The notes: generated from the sequence alone by a model not told the origin. A stretch of DNA of 64,000 nt from Microbulbifer variabilis ATCC 700307 (GCF_000380565.1 NZ_AQYJ01000027.1:310001-374000), one strand, 5' to 3'; numbered from the stretch's first letter, positions 7,009-18,525 are shown. Made by a program: numbers and translations.

Positions 7009-8865
7009 TTATTCTGTTGGCAAATTTCCGCAAGCATCTATGAATTCTTGATGGTGTGTTTTGGATTGCTCTAATAACTCACGGTATGTTTTAACAAAGA
7101 CTGCACCGCTGTCGCTATATGACTTTTCCCGGTGCCGAAATACCCTTTCAGAAGATTTTTCTCCACCTATAACATAACAAACGACGCTACTAAACCCTGA
7201 TTGCGAAGCATACTTTTCTTCGAGAAATGACTTGTAGTCGAAAGCTTGATCGATTGCCTTTAGGTCAACTTTGTAATTGCTTCTCTTAATTTCAATTACG
7301 TATAAAATTCCACCTAGAGCATTACTGCAAAGAAAATCGATCCTCCGATCGGTTTCGTCTAAATCAACTTCTGGGTACGTTTCTTGTAATAGTTTCGAGA
7401 ATGTCACTTCATCCTTGAATTCAATAATTCTCGGGTCTAATAACCAGGAAAACCGTTTCAGGAAGTTGTGAAGTGTCGGAACTTCTTTAGTATCCGTTTC
7501 AAGAAACTGTTCAAACCTCTTGATTACTTGAACACGAGCAAGGGCAAGACTGCTGATTTGAGCTGCTTCTGTAGCTTTCCACTCATCAATGAGCTTCAGA
7601 AATTTCGGAAGTTCATCTGGGTGAATTGTGTCTGCAATCTGATGGGCATACTCTTTATAAGTGGCATTTTCAAACTTGCCAATAACACTGCCAATAATTT
7701 TACTTGACTCATCAACGTCAAGATTAGAGTTTTCGAGAATCGGTGAGATGATTTTCTTAGCTAGCGTCTTATCGATACTGGTCAGCTCTGCTTCCCAATC
7801 TTCAATATTTAATCCTGTTTCAGCCGTGATGCTTTTCTTTTTCTTTGCAGCTCGGCGGGCTCTCCATTGTGCCCCGATCTTTTTTATCACCTGCTGTAGG
7901 TACGATTGAAGGTCTCGAGTTATATCATGCTCCCAATTCAAGGAGTGACGATCTGTTGATATAAGGTCATCTTCGACATCATCAATAAAATCTACCTCTA
8001 AATATCCTGTGACATAAGAATGAAACTGGTCAGTATCTCGTAAACCATAAAACCCTGCATTGTTAACAATTTTTCCTCGGGACGTGAGATAGATTCCCTT
8101 CATTTCAGTATCTCTGATCGGGGTCTCTAAAGTAATGACACTTCCTTGAACTTGGTGCAAATACTCAAACTCAGTTCCACCAAGCTTCTCATTAGGAAAT
8201 TCCCATCTGAATTCTTCTTTGAAGTCTTGGAATTTGAGCTCATTTGTAATTTTTAAGGGAGCCCCACCATTGTGAGAAACAGTCACCTGCATTTGATCGA
8301 AAATAAGGAATTTTTTCGAAAGGCCGATAGCAAGGTCATCAATTTTAAACGGAGATTTTCTCTTTACTTCGCGAAGCCAAATTTCTGTCCCGTCTTGTTC
8401 CGATGTAGATTCATTTTGATGAATGATGTTGGGATTATACGAGTCTTTCTGAGAGGCTTTGATGTCATTGATATTCATTGAAAAGCGGTTTTCAACGCCA
8501 TCTTTAACTGTTCGGACCTCAACCTCATTGCAAATGCCAAATACTGAAAGTTTCCCAAGTCCCTTTTTTCCAATAACTTTCCGTCCATTTGGTGTACTTT
8601 GAGCATTATCAGAGACCCTTCGGTTTCGCCCCACCATGAGATATTTTTCATTGAGGTCGTCAAAGCTCATTCCGTGGCCATCATCTCGGTAGTAAATGGC
8701 CTTCTCCGCCCCATCATCTTCGAAAACTATTTCGACTTCTTCGGCGTCAGCATCCCAAGAATTTGAAACTAACTCTGATATTACACTTGGTAACTTAGAG
8801 TAAAGGGATATTCCAAGGTGCTCGATAGTATTGGGATCGAATTTCAGGGTGAGTTGGTCATCCAT
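7009..8865 (-). CDS. MutL/MORC-type GHKL ATPase fused to a Shedu-like PD-(D/E)XK nuclease domain
   Basis: This 618-residue cytoplasmic protein has no membrane segment. Residues 1-330 are a GHKL ATPase with an S5-like domain. The N-box is ELVSNSWDADA (Glu31, Asn35), the G1 box is DDGHG (61-65), and the G2 lid is GKKGLGK (99-105). Residues about 345-470 are helical, with a Lys/Arg-rich stretch. Residues about 475-600 look like a PD-(D/E)XK nuclease: a FLKRFSWLLDPR lead-in, then RRIDF (Asp510), VIEIK (Glu525, Lys527) and Gln540 with Tyr544. That order recalls DUF4263/Shedu nucleases. Iyer, Abhiman and Aravind (2008) described MutL/MORC-like ATPases in restriction-modification loci, often beside Vsr and Dcm-type genes, and this fits. 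The domain combination and role in defence are inference. Base composition is AT-richer than gyrB beside it. Confidence 0.8.
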   Translation of the reverse strand: MDDQLTLKFDPNTIEHLGISLYSKLPSVISELVSNSWDADAEEVEIVFEDDGAEKAIYYRDDGHGMSFDDLNEKYLMVGRNRRVSDNAQSTPNGRKVIGKKGLGKLSVFGICNEVEVRTVKDGVENRFSMNINDIKASQKDSYNPNIIHQNESTSEQDGTEIWLREVKRKSPFKIDDLAIGLSKKFLIFDQMQVTVSHNGGAPLKITNELKFQDFKEEFRWEFPNEKLGGTEFEYLHQVQGSVITLETPIRDTEMKGIYLTSRGKIVNNAGFYGLRDTDQFHSYVTGYLEVDFIDDVEDDLISTDRHSLNWEHDITRDLQSYLQQVIKKIGAQWRARRAAKKKKSITAETGLNIEDWEAELTSIDKTLAKKIISPILENSNLDVDESSKIIGSVIGKFENATYKEYAHQIADTIHPDELPKFLKLIDEWKATEAAQISSLALARVQVIKRFEQFLETDTKEVPTLHNFLKRFSWLLDPRIIEFKDEVTFSKLLQETYPEVDLDETDRRIDFLCSNALGGILYVIEIKRSNYKVDLKAIDQAFDYKSFLEEKYASQSGFSSVVCYVIGGEKSSERVFRHREKSYSDSGAVFVKTYRELLEQSKTHHQEFIDACGNLPTE

Positions 8866-9058
8866 GGACTAAACCTACTTATTCTTGTCTCCCACCAAAC
8901 ATCATCTTTCGATAGCTTAGTGGAAGTTTTTATTCTTTATTCTTTGAAGCGCCTACTTACGCCCCCCGCAGCCTCGTTCTCTCAGAACACGGATATGAGA
9001 CTGCGGAGCGTGGACTTGAGACTCTGAAGCGAATCTTCTGAGACCTGACAAATGCCAA

Positions 9059-11479
<2,421 letters not shown>

Positions 11480-11497
11480 TTATTCGCTCCATTCAAC

Positions 11498-12604
11498 TTA
11501 TTGTGCGGCCGAAGCTTCGGCACTGATCTTCCCATGTTCCACGTGGAACACTTTTGGGCAATTCCAAGGGGCATCTAGCTGCCGCCAGGGGCGGCTTGTA
11601 GTGCCATCCTCAATTCCGGTTACAAGCACCTGGCTGGCACAACGCCCTACCCAGTGCGCAAAAATCTGTTGATTGTATTCATCCAGCTCCGCTGGCAGAT
11701 CGTCAACCAGGAATACCGGTTTCTCCCGGTGACGACACACCAATTGCGCCATAGCCGTTCGGACAGCACATACCAGCATCTTCTGCTGGCCACGGGATAA
11801 AACATTGTGCGCTGGCTCTCCCGCAACGGTAAAACGGAGATCTGCCCTGTGAGGCCCAGTGCGGGTATGCCCTTGACTGAGATCACCCTCCCGAGACTCC
11901 CTAAGCGCCTCAGCCAGCTCGACCTCCTTTCGCCAACCACGCCGATAGCTTATATCCACTTTGTGTAACAGGCTAAGAGGCAACCCCACCAGAAGAGCGG
12001 TCACAGCCGCTCGCAGCTCATGGAATTGGCCCTGACGCAGGCTGTCTACCCTCTCGCCACTCTGAGCCAACTGATGCTCCCAAATCCCAATCGCGTCAGC
12101 GTCGATTTTACCACGTCGCAACAAGGCATTTCGCTGCTTCAATGCGATTTGGTAGTTTTTCCATTCCTGCGCAAAAAGATGTTCCACGTGGAACACTGTC
12201 CAATCCAGAAGTCGCCTACGTACACCGGGCCCGCCATCCAGGGCGGAGAAGCTATCACTATTGATCAACTGCAAGGGCAGACAACTGGCGAGCTGTGAAC
12301 TGGACTCAGCTGCCGTCTGGTTGATACGCACACGACCACTACCGTTGGCCAGACGTTCAACACCGAGGTTGAGCCCCGTATCCAGCTGGGTAAAAACCGT
12401 AAGTCCGGGCTGATCATGTTGAATAACAGATTTATGCTGACGAGATCTAAAGGAGCGACCTGTAGCCAACATATGTACAGCTTCAAGGACTGAAGTTTTG
12501 CCACTCCCATTTACACCACAGAACAGGTTTACTCCTGCGTCCAAAAACAGGTCAGCTTGAGAGATATTACGAAAATTGGAGATCAGAAGACGGGTCAGTG
12601 CCAT
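11498..12604 (-). CDS. recF: DNA replication and repair protein RecF
   Basis: This 368-residue SMC-like ATPase acts with RecO and RecR to load RecA at gaps. The Walker A is GVNGSGKTSVLEA near residue 30-42, the signature region is VLSRGQQKMLV, and the Walker B is PVFLVDDLPAELD. The protein contains the pentapeptide FHVEH twice (in WTVFHVEHLF and KVFHVEHGK), and each copy is encoded by a perfect parS palindrome. The sequence after the second copy (GKISAEASAAQ) is a short tail not typical of RecF. Upstream dnaN is separated by 124 bases that include a possible attenuator. Confidence 0.98.
   Translation of the reverse strand: MALTRLLISNFRNISQADLFLDAGVNLFCGVNGSGKTSVLEAVHMLATGRSFRSRQHKSVIQHDQPGLTVFTQLDTGLNLGVERLANGSGRVRINQTAAESSSQLASCLPLQLINSDSFSALDGGPGVRRRLLDWTVFHVEHLFAQEWKNYQIALKQRNALLRRGKIDADAIGIWEHQLAQSGERVDSLRQGQFHELRAAVTALLVGLPLSLLHKVDISYRRGWRKEVELAEALRESREGDLSQGHTRTGPHRADLRFTVAGEPAHNVLSRGQQKMLVCAVRTAMAQLVCRHREKPVFLVDDLPAELDEYNQQIFAHWVGRCASQVLVTGIEDGTTSRPWRQLDAPWNCPKVFHVEHGKISAEASAAQ
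11535..11550. other. parS: parS centromere site 1 (inside recF)
   Basis: TGTTCCACGTGGAACA, a perfect 16-base palindrome identical to the consensus ParB-binding parS of pseudomonads. It lies near the 3' end of recF, about 13 kb from parA-parB. Confidence 0.93.
12180..12195. other. parS: parS centromere site 2 (inside recF)
   Basis: A second identical TGTTCCACGTGGAACA palindrome, 645 bases from the first, also inside recF. ParB (24435-25337) should nucleate here and spread over the origin region. Confidence 0.93.
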
Positions 12605-12649
12605 AGACCCTTCTCCTCGCTAGCCGGGGGAATGCCAGCCGCAAGATTC

Positions 12650-12694
12650 TGAAAAAACAAAGGGACCACCTGTCCATGATACAAAGCGGTCCCC
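12650..12694 (-). terminator. possible weak terminator/attenuator between dnaN and recF
   Basis: On the minus strand, GGGACC (12693-12688) can pair with GGTCCC (12667-12662) across a 20-base loop, followed by TTTGTTTTTTC. The six-pair stem with a long loop would give partial read-through rather than full termination. Confidence 0.35.
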
Positions 12695-12728
12695 TCTCGA
12701 AAGTGAGCCAAGCTTCTCAGCCTGAGTC

Positions 12729-13835
12729 TTATAGGCGCATCGGCATAATCACATAGAGGGCATCGCCCTCCTCAGGCTGCTGCAACAGCGCACTGCTGTT
12801 GGCATCCGCCAGACTGATGCGGATTTGGTCACTGTGGATTGCACCGGTAACATCCAGGAGATAAGAAACATTAAAGCCAATCTCCATAGGCTCTCCCACA
12901 TAATCCACCAACATCTGCTCCTCAGCCTCCTCCTGTTCAGGGTTGTTGGCAATAATTTGCAGTAACCCCTCGGAAACCTGTAAGCGTACACCGCGATATT
13001 TCTCGTTAGAGAGAATGGCCGCACGGGAGAATGCCTGGCGCAGCCCCTGGCGATCGGCATAAACAACATTGCCTGCACCTCGTGGCAGAACGCGCTCGTA
13101 ATCCGGAAACTTGCCATCCACCAATTTGGAGGTAAACGTAAACTGGCCACTAACAACACGGATATGGTTATTACCCAGTACCACCTGCGCCTGGGTATCA
13201 GTGTCCTCTAGCAGACGACCAAGTTCCAGTACACCCTTACGGGGAACAATAGCTTGTATCGGAGTTGAAACATTTAATCCCGGCGCATCCCGATCACAGA
13301 GGGCCAGCCGGTGACCGTCAGTGGCGACGGCACGAAGTTGCTGTGGGCGGCACTCGAGCAATAAGCCATTCAGGTAATAGCGGACATCTTGCTGAGCCAT
13401 GGCAAAGCTGGTCGCTTCAATAAGGCGGCGGATCTCACGCTGGGAAATGTCGAAACGTGTTTGGGCGCTTGCTTCCTCCTGATTGGGGAAGTCGGCAGCA
13501 GGCAGGGTTGATAACTGGAAACGGCTGCGCCCACTGCGCAGCACCAGGCGCTCACCATCGCGCTCAAATTTTAATTCAGCACCATCGGGCAAAGATCGGC
13601 AGATATCCAACAATTTACGTGCTGGGACTGTCACCTCACCTTCCATCTCCACACCGTCCACCGGCAGGCGGCCAACAATCTCAACCTCGAGATCAGTCCC
13701 AGTCAGGGACAGCTCTTGCCCCTGTAATTGCATCAATACATTGGCCAGGACCGGCAAAGTCTGGCGCTTCTCGACAACGCCGGCTACCAGTTGTAGCGGT
13801 TTCAGCAGGGCGTCCCGGCTTACATTGAATTTCAT
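12729..13835 (-). CDS. dnaN: DNA polymerase III beta subunit (sliding clamp)
   Basis: This 368-residue clamp protein (E. coli: 366) has three repeated clamp folds. It starts MKFNVSRDALLKPLQLVAGVVEKRQTLP and ends YVIMPMRL, both strongly conserved. The dimer encircles DNA and holds Pol III and other factors through its hydrophobic cleft. It lies 32 bases downstream of dnaA and is probably co-transcribed with it. No irregularity is visible. Confidence 0.99.
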   Translation of the reverse strand: MKFNVSRDALLKPLQLVAGVVEKRQTLPVLANVLMQLQGQELSLTGTDLEVEIVGRLPVDGVEMEGEVTVPARKLLDICRSLPDGAELKFERDGERLVLRSGRSRFQLSTLPAADFPNQEEASAQTRFDISQREIRRLIEATSFAMAQQDVRYYLNGLLLECRPQQLRAVATDGHRLALCDRDAPGLNVSTPIQAIVPRKGVLELGRLLEDTDTQAQVVLGNNHIRVVSGQFTFTSKLVDGKFPDYERVLPRGAGNVVYADRQGLRQAFSRAAILSNEKYRGVRLQVSEGLLQIIANNPEQEEAEEQMLVDYVGEPMEIGFNVSYLLDVTGAIHSDQIRISLADANSSALLQQPEEGDALYVIMPMRL

Positions 13836-13867
13836 CGGTAGTTTCGCCTTGTTTGTCAGTTATTCGA

Positions 13868-15559
13868 TTAAGTGGTCAACGACCGTGTCAGTAACTTTAC
13901 GTCCTCACGGATATCCGCGTCGGACTCCTGCAGTTCGCGGATTTTACGGCAAGCGTGCAGGACAGTTGTATGATCCCGCCCGCCGAAGGCATCGCCGATC
14001 TCCGGCAAACTATGATTGGTGAGCTCCTTGGCCAATGACATGGCAACCTGGCGCGGCCGCGCGACGGAACGACTGCGTCTTTTAGAGAGCAGGTCCGCTA
14101 CCTTAATCTTGTAGTATTCGGCAACCACTCGCTGAATATTGTCCACGCTTACTAATCGGTCTTGCAGGGCCAATAAGTCCTTTAAAGCCTCACGCACCAG
14201 AACATCATCAATTGCGCGACCGGTAAACTGGGCATTTGCAATCACCCTGCGCAGAGCGCCTTCCAGTTCCCGGACGTTGGACCGGATACGCTGAGCAATA
14301 AAGAAAGCAGAATCGTGCGGCAATTCCACACCAAATTGCTCGGCTTTCTTCATTAATATTGCCACGCGAGTCTCCAGTTCCGGAGGCTCCACGGCTACAG
14401 TCAATCCCCAGCCAAAACGTGACTTAAGACGTTCTTCGAGGCCATCGATCTCTTTGGGGTAGCGGTCGCAAGTCAGAATAATTTGCTGCCCGCCCTCAAG
14501 AAGTGCATTGAAAGTGTGGAAAAACTCCTCCTGGGAGCGCTCCTTACCCGCAAAAAACTGAATATCGTCAATCAGCAGGGCATCAACAGAACGGTAATAG
14601 CGTTTGAAATCACTAATCGCATTAAGCTGCAGCGCCTTTACCATATCCGCTACAAAACGCTCGGAATGCAGGTAAACCACTTTGGCATTGGGATTACGCT
14701 CTAACAGGGCATTACCGACCGCATGCATCAAGTGTGTTTTACCAAGGCCGACGCCACCATATATAAAGAGTGGGTTATAAGCTCCACCGGGGTTATCGGA
14801 AATCTGCTGCGCAGCCGCAAGGCCAAGTTGATTAGATTTACCCTCAACAAAAGATTTAAAGGTGAAGTTACGGTTGAGCGAACTGCCATGTTTGATAGCC
14901 CCCTCTACCTCCACCTGGCGCGCCGGCGGTTCCGGAATTGAGCGTGCCATCTCACCCATAGCCGGAGGGCGCAGATCAGTGAGTGCCAGCTCCCCTGTCG
15001 TCATCTGCTCCGCAGTAGCCTCCTCTGCCACGGCCGGATGAGGGGTACCTCGCAAACCACTTCCAAAGGCTCCAACCGGCATGGGTTGCACGGGTAATGA
15101 AGAGGTCGCTGCAGATAGTGGGGAAGATGCTGTTGAAGACGGTGGTGGACTATGCCAATTGCCATTAGATGCCAAACCGCCGCGAGCCGCTGAAGTATCT
15201 GGTGATGCTGGTATAGCCGACGGTACCTTAGGAGGTATAGGTGTAGACGTCGGTACCGGTGACGGTGCGGGCTCGGCCATAGTTCGATTGCGCTGAAAAC
15301 GCGCAGGGCGGCGCGCAGTAATTTCCAGGGCCACCTGCAGTGGCTGACCGGGAGAAAACTGATGCACGAGTTCACGGATACGATTCAGGAATTTTCCGCC
15401 AACCCAGTCCAACACGAAGCGGTTCGGCGCGATCAGGCGCAACTCGCCCTCCGCACATGCGGGATTGACGCGTAACGGTCTGATCCAGGTATTGAACTGC
15501 TGCGACGGTAGCTCGTCCTGCAAACAACCAGCGCACTGCTTCCAAACGGATTCAGTCAA
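13868..15559 (-). CDS. dnaA: chromosomal replication initiator DnaA
   Basis: An AAA+ initiator that binds DnaA boxes and melts the origin. Domain I is residues 1-80 ([20 protein letters not shown], a DnaB/DiaA-contact domain). An unusually long Pro/Ser/Thr-rich linker (domain II, about 90-220) follows. Domain III has Walker [11 protein letters not shown] and Walker [14 protein letters not shown], and domain IV has the signature [24 protein letters not shown] choose the TTG at 15559 because homology begins there and a GGGGGG ribosome-binding run lies four bases upstream. This gives 563 residues. The in-frame ATG at 15607 would add 16 residues without homology. Most of the extra length over E. 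coli (467) is linker. Confidence 0.96.
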   Translation of the reverse strand: MTESVWKQCAGCLQDELPSQQFNTWIRPLRVNPACAEGELRLIAPNRFVLDWVGGKFLNRIRELVHQFSPGQPLQVALEITARRPARFQRNRTMAEPAPSPVPTSTPIPPKVPSAIPASPDTSAARGGLASNGNWHSPPPSSTASSPLSAATSSLPVQPMPVGAFGSGLRGTPHPAVAEEATAEQMTTGELALTDLRPPAMGEMARSIPEPPARQVEVEGAIKHGSSLNRNFTFKSFVEGKSNQLGLAAAQQISDNPGGAYNPLFIYGGVGLGKTHLMHAVGNALLERNPNAKVVYLHSERFVADMVKALQLNAISDFKRYYRSVDALLIDDIQFFAGKERSQEEFFHTFNALLEGGQQIILTCDRYPKEIDGLEERLKSRFGWGLTVAVEPPELETRVAILMKKAEQFGVELPHDSAFFIAQRIRSNVRELEGALRRVIANAQFTGRAIDDVLVREALKDLLALQDRLVSVDNIQRVVAEYYKIKVADLLSKRRSRSVARPRQVAMSLAKELTNHSLPEIGDAFGGRDHTTVLHACRKIRELQESDADIREDVKLLTRSLTT

Positions 15560-15639
15560 GAAACCCCCCAAAACCCCAATATGGTAAGACCACTGAGAAA
15601 ACGGCAAGACCGGACAAAGAAACGTCCGAGGCCGTCAAA

Positions 15640-15830
15640 ATAAGATCGGCGCAGTATACCTTTCTAGCAGTAGGTTATCCACAAGAAAGGATACCTCTGT
15701 TGAAAAATAAGCGTAAAAAAGTCCACACAATCAAGCAATTGAACAACAATTAATCAGCTGTACGGTTAAGACATAAAAAATTATCCACAGATACCTGTGT
15801 ATATCTTGGGATCAATCAGTGGGCATCGTG
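15640..15830. other. oriC: candidate replication origin region with DnaA boxes (dnaA-rpmH)
   Basis: Two perfect DnaA boxes TTATCCACA (15675-15683 and 15781-15789) and a one-mismatch inverted box TGTGTATAT (15796-15804) flank an AT-rich stretch (15700-15785) that could be the unwinding element. GATC occurs at about 15645 and 15809. All genes on both sides point away from it, which suits an origin. In pseudomonads the origin lies between dnaA and rpmH. A second candidate lies upstream of mnmG. Confidence 0.6.
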
Positions 15831-15923
15831 AGATACTTCAAGCGCCTCAAGGGCTTGATAAATTGACGGGAAATAGAACGCAAAATTTGTCAGCGAAGGA
15901 ACCGAATTTCCCCTGCCAGTGCG

Positions 15924-15950
15924 TTGCTTTCACTGCTGCCTTTCTATACA
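15924..15950 (+). promoter_or_regulatory. candidate rpmH-rnpA promoter
   Basis: TTGCTT (15924-15929) and TATACA (15945-15950) have 15-base spacing. The bases right after the -10 are GC-rich (CCGCGGCC), a discriminator of the kind found at growth-rate and ppGpp-controlled promoters. The spacing is shorter than ideal. Confidence 0.4.
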
Positions 15951-15952
15951 AT

Positions 15953-16034
15953 CCGCGGCCTTCGCAGCGCGTAGCTCCGTCTGCCCCGGCTTTGTGCCGG
16001 ACCGGAGTCCAGGCCGCGGCCGGGGATGGTCCCG
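15953..16034 (+). promoter_or_regulatory. structured GC-rich rpmH leader (nested hairpins)
   Basis: Three concentric stems can form: CCGCGGCCT (15953-15961) with AGGCCGCGG (16011-16019), CTCCG (15975-15979) with CGGAG (16003-16007), and CCGGC (15986-15990) with GCCGG (15996-16000). A small CGGG/CCCG hairpin (16021-16034) follows, ending 36 bases before the rpmH ATG. It is not a known riboswitch that I recognise. It could act on L34/RnpA expression or mRNA stability. Confidence 0.5.
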
Positions 16035-16070
16035 AGAAACTTCGAACACAAAGTCTCAGGTAGCAAGACT

Positions 16071-16205
16071 ATGAAACGCACATTTCAACCCAGCAACTTG
16101 AAGCGCAAACGCACTCACGGTTTCCGCGCTCGTATGGCAACCAAAAACGGCCGTAAAATCCTGGCCCGCCGTCGCGCTAAAGGCCGCAAAGTACTGTCTG
16201 CATAA
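16071..16205 (+). CDS. rpmH: 50S ribosomal protein L34
   Basis: A 44-residue very basic protein, [20 protein letters not shown] to the end KVLSA, the canonical bacterial L34. It is the first gene of the rpmH-rnpA-yidD-yidC cluster and lies 27 bases before rnpA. A long structured leader precedes it. Confidence 0.98.
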   Translation: MKRTFQPSNLKRKRTHGFRARMATKNGRKILARRRAKGRKVLSA

Positions 16206-16232
16206 TATCTCTTCTTTTTAGAGATTCTCCCT

Positions 16233-16619
16233 ATGCAGCAGGTGCGCAGCAGCTTTGGATTTGCCAAGACTCTGCGCCTGCTTAATGCGGCGCAGTATCG
16301 CAAGGTTTTCAATGAAAACGTTGTGCGCGCCGCGCATCCCCACCTCCTGATCCTCGCATGCCCCAGTGATTCTGAGCATCCGCGCCTCGGCTTGGTAATT
16401 GCCAAGAAGCATGTGCGCAACGCCTCCGACCGCAATCGAATCAAGCGAATTACCCGAGAAACCTTCCGCTTGCAGCAACACCAGTTGCCGCCGCTGGATG
16501 CTGTAGTATTGGCTCGCCCGGGGGTTGCAGATCTGGATAAGGCCGCACTGGCGAAGACACTAAACAAGCTCTGGCGCAAGCTGGCCAAGCGCGCGCAACA
16601 GCCACAATCGAAGTCATGA
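16233..16619 (+). CDS. rnpA: ribonuclease P protein component
   Basis: The 128-residue protein cofactor of RNase P, which matures the 5' ends of tRNAs with the rnpB RNA. It has the conserved [19 protein letters not shown] start and the basic signature [15 protein letters not shown] (about residues 69-83). A Lys/Arg/Gln-rich tail ends the protein. It overlaps yidD by four bases (ATGA), so translation is coupled. Confidence 0.97.
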   Translation: MQQVRSSFGFAKTLRLLNAAQYRKVFNENVVRAAHPHLLILACPSDSEHPRLGLVIAKKHVRNASDRNRIKRITRETFRLQQHQLPPLDAVVLARPGVADLDKAALAKTLNKLWRKLAKRAQQPQSKS

Positions 16620-16849
16620 AGTGGCTACTGATCAAGCTGATACACGTCTACCGCTATCTGGCCAGCCCATGGGTAGGTAACCAGTGCCGCTTTTACCCAA
16701 CCTGCTCGCGATACTCCGAAGAGGCGATTGAAACTCACGGAGCCTTAAAGGGGGGTTATTTAACTGCGCGCCGCCTTATAAAATGCCACCCCTGGCACCC
16801 TGGTGGACTGGACCCGGTTCCCCCCACCAAACACAAGAACACGCTCTAG
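16616..16849 (+). CDS. yidD: membrane protein insertion efficiency factor YidD
   Basis: A 77-residue YidD family protein with an N-terminal amphipathic/hydrophobic helix ([19 protein letters not shown]), the conserved [16 protein letters not shown] cysteine motif and GGLDPVPP near the end. It assists YidC/Sec-dependent insertion at the inner face of the cytoplasmic membrane. It overlaps rnpA by four bases and is followed after eight bases by yidC. Confidence 0.96.
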   Translation: MKWLLIKLIHVYRYLASPWVGNQCRFYPTCSRYSEEAIETHGALKGGYLTARRLIKCHPWHPGGLDPVPPTKHKNTL

Positions 16850-16857
16850 GTATTAAG

Positions 16858-18525
16858 ATGGATTGGCAACGCTATACGCTGCTCGGTGGAATTCTCGCGG
16901 TTCTCCTCGCACTTATCTTCCAGTGGAATGCATTTCAAGAGCAGCACACTCCTGAACTCGACCGCGAAACCATAGTTCACAACGATATACAGAGCGGCAA
17001 CCAAATCCCGGCGCAGACCAGCGAAAACGGCAATGGCGATGTACCCCAACTGGAGTCTCAAGCGCCAGCAGAGACAGGCACCGAGGGCGGCCAACGCACG
17101 CTCATCAATGTCACCACCGACGTCTTTGATCTGCTCATTGATCCTCGTGGCGGTGATATCGTAAAAGTGGCCCTGCGACAGTTCCAGGAAAAACTGGATA
17201 CGCCTGACCAGCCCTTAATCCTGTTAAACCAGACCCGCTATCACACCTATATCGCCCAGAGTGGTCTGATCGGTAACAACGGCACCGATAGCGCCGCTGG
17301 CCGCCCCCTATTTAAGGTTGAAAAGACCAACTACGCCATGGTCGAAGGGCTGGATCAGCTGATTGTGGACCTGACCCTGCAGCAAGAAGGTGCAAATATC
17401 ACCAAACGCTACACCTTCAAACGTGGTGACTACCTCGTTCAGGTGGCCTACCTGGTAGATAACACCAGCGCCAAACCTTGGTCTGCCGCCATGTTTGGCC
17501 AGATCAAGCGCGATGCCAGTGAGCCGGTGACCGATACCGGTTTTGGTATGTCACCCTTCCTCGGTGCCGCTCTTCACACCAACGAAGAAAATTACTTCAA
17601 GCAGGATTTTGAAGAAATCGCCGAGAAACCCACCCGCACCACAGTGGAAGGCGGTTGGGTAGCCATGGTGCAGCACTATTTCCTTAGCGCCTGGATTCCC
17701 CCACAGGATGAACGCAACACTTTTGAGCTGCGCGAATTGTCCAACGGACTCTTCCGTATGGGCTTCACCGCCCAGCCGGTACAAATCCCCGCCGCGACTC
17801 AGGGCGAGCTGAGCGCTTCCTTCTATGCCGGCCCCAAGGATGTCTACCGCCTGGAGGAGATCTCACCCTATCTGGACCTGACCGTGGATTACGGCTGGCT
17901 GTGGTGGATTGCCAAACCGCTGTTCCGCGTACTGCACTTTATCCAGGAGCATATTGTCAGCAACTGGGGCTGGGCGATTATCCTGCTCACCGTATTTATC
18001 AAGACTCTGCTGCTGCCTTTATCCGCCGCAGGCACCAAGTCCATGGCTCGTATGCGCAAGTTTGCGCCGCAGATGAAAAAACTGCAGGAGCAATACAAGG
18101 ACAACCGGCAGAAACTCGCGGAAGAGACCATGAAGCTCTACCGCCGGGAGAAGATCAATCCAATGGGCGGCTGTTTGCCAATCCTGTTACAGATGCCGGT
18201 ATTTATCGCGCTCTACTGGATGCTCACTGAAACTGTGGAGCTGCGCCATGCACCCTGGATTTTCTGGATTCACGATCTATCGGCAAAGGATCCTTACTTT
18301 ATTCTGCCGGTTCTGATGGGTGCCTCCATGTGGTTTATGCAGAAGCTAAACCCAGCCCCTACTGACCCCACCCAGGCACGTATCATGCAGCTGATGCCAG
18401 TAATGATGACCGTGTTTTTCCTGTGGTTCCCGGCCGGCCTGGTACTCTACTGGATTGCCAACAACCTGATCACTATCGGCCAGACCTGGTATATCAACAA
18501 GCAGGTAGATGCCGGAAAGTACTGA
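16858..18525 (+). CDS. yidC: membrane protein insertase YidC
   Basis: This 555-residue insertase has an N-terminal transmembrane helix (residues 5-23), a large periplasmic beta-sandwich domain (about 60-340), and five C-terminal membrane segments. The conserved hydrophilic-groove region includes NWGWAIILLTVFIKTLLLPLS. The cytoplasmic loop reads MARMRKFAPQMKKLQEQYKD. It inserts membrane proteins alone or with SecYEG, including ATP synthase subunit c, whose gene lies 8 kb away. The ATG at 16858 (MDWQRYTLLGG) is chosen; the frame is open further upstream, but that part overlaps yidD and lacks homology. Confidence 0.98.
   Translation: MDWQRYTLLGGILAVLLALIFQWNAFQEQHTPELDRETIVHNDIQSGNQIPAQTSENGNGDVPQLESQAPAETGTEGGQRTLINVTTDVFDLLIDPRGGDIVKVALRQFQEKLDTPDQPLILLNQTRYHTYIAQSGLIGNNGTDSAAGRPLFKVEKTNYAMVEGLDQLIVDLTLQQEGANITKRYTFKRGDYLVQVAYLVDNTSAKPWSAAMFGQIKRDASEPVTDTGFGMSPFLGAALHTNEENYFKQDFEEIAEKPTRTTVEGGWVAMVQHYFLSAWIPPQDERNTFELRELSNGLFRMGFTAQPVQIPAATQGELSASFYAGPKDVYRLEEISPYLDLTVDYGWLWWIAKPLFRVLHFIQEHIVSNWGWAIILLTVFIKTLLLPLSAAGTKSMARMRKFAPQMKKLQEQYKDNRQKLAEETMKLYRREKINPMGGCLPILLQMPVFIALYWMLTETVELRHAPWIFWIHDLSAKDPYFILPVLMGASMWFMQKLNPAPTDPTQARIMQLMPVMMTVFFLWFPAGLVLYWIANNLITIGQTWYINKQVDAGKY

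Noticed and set aside
8866-9058. Possible terminator between gyrB and the GHKL gene
   Set aside because: An imperfect CTCTGAAG/CTTCTGAG hairpin is present but has a mismatch and no T-run.
15560-15607. ATG at 15607 as the dnaA start
   Set aside because: The 16 extra residues lack homology, while the TTG at 15559 has a strong ribosome-binding run and begins the conserved TESVWKQC region.
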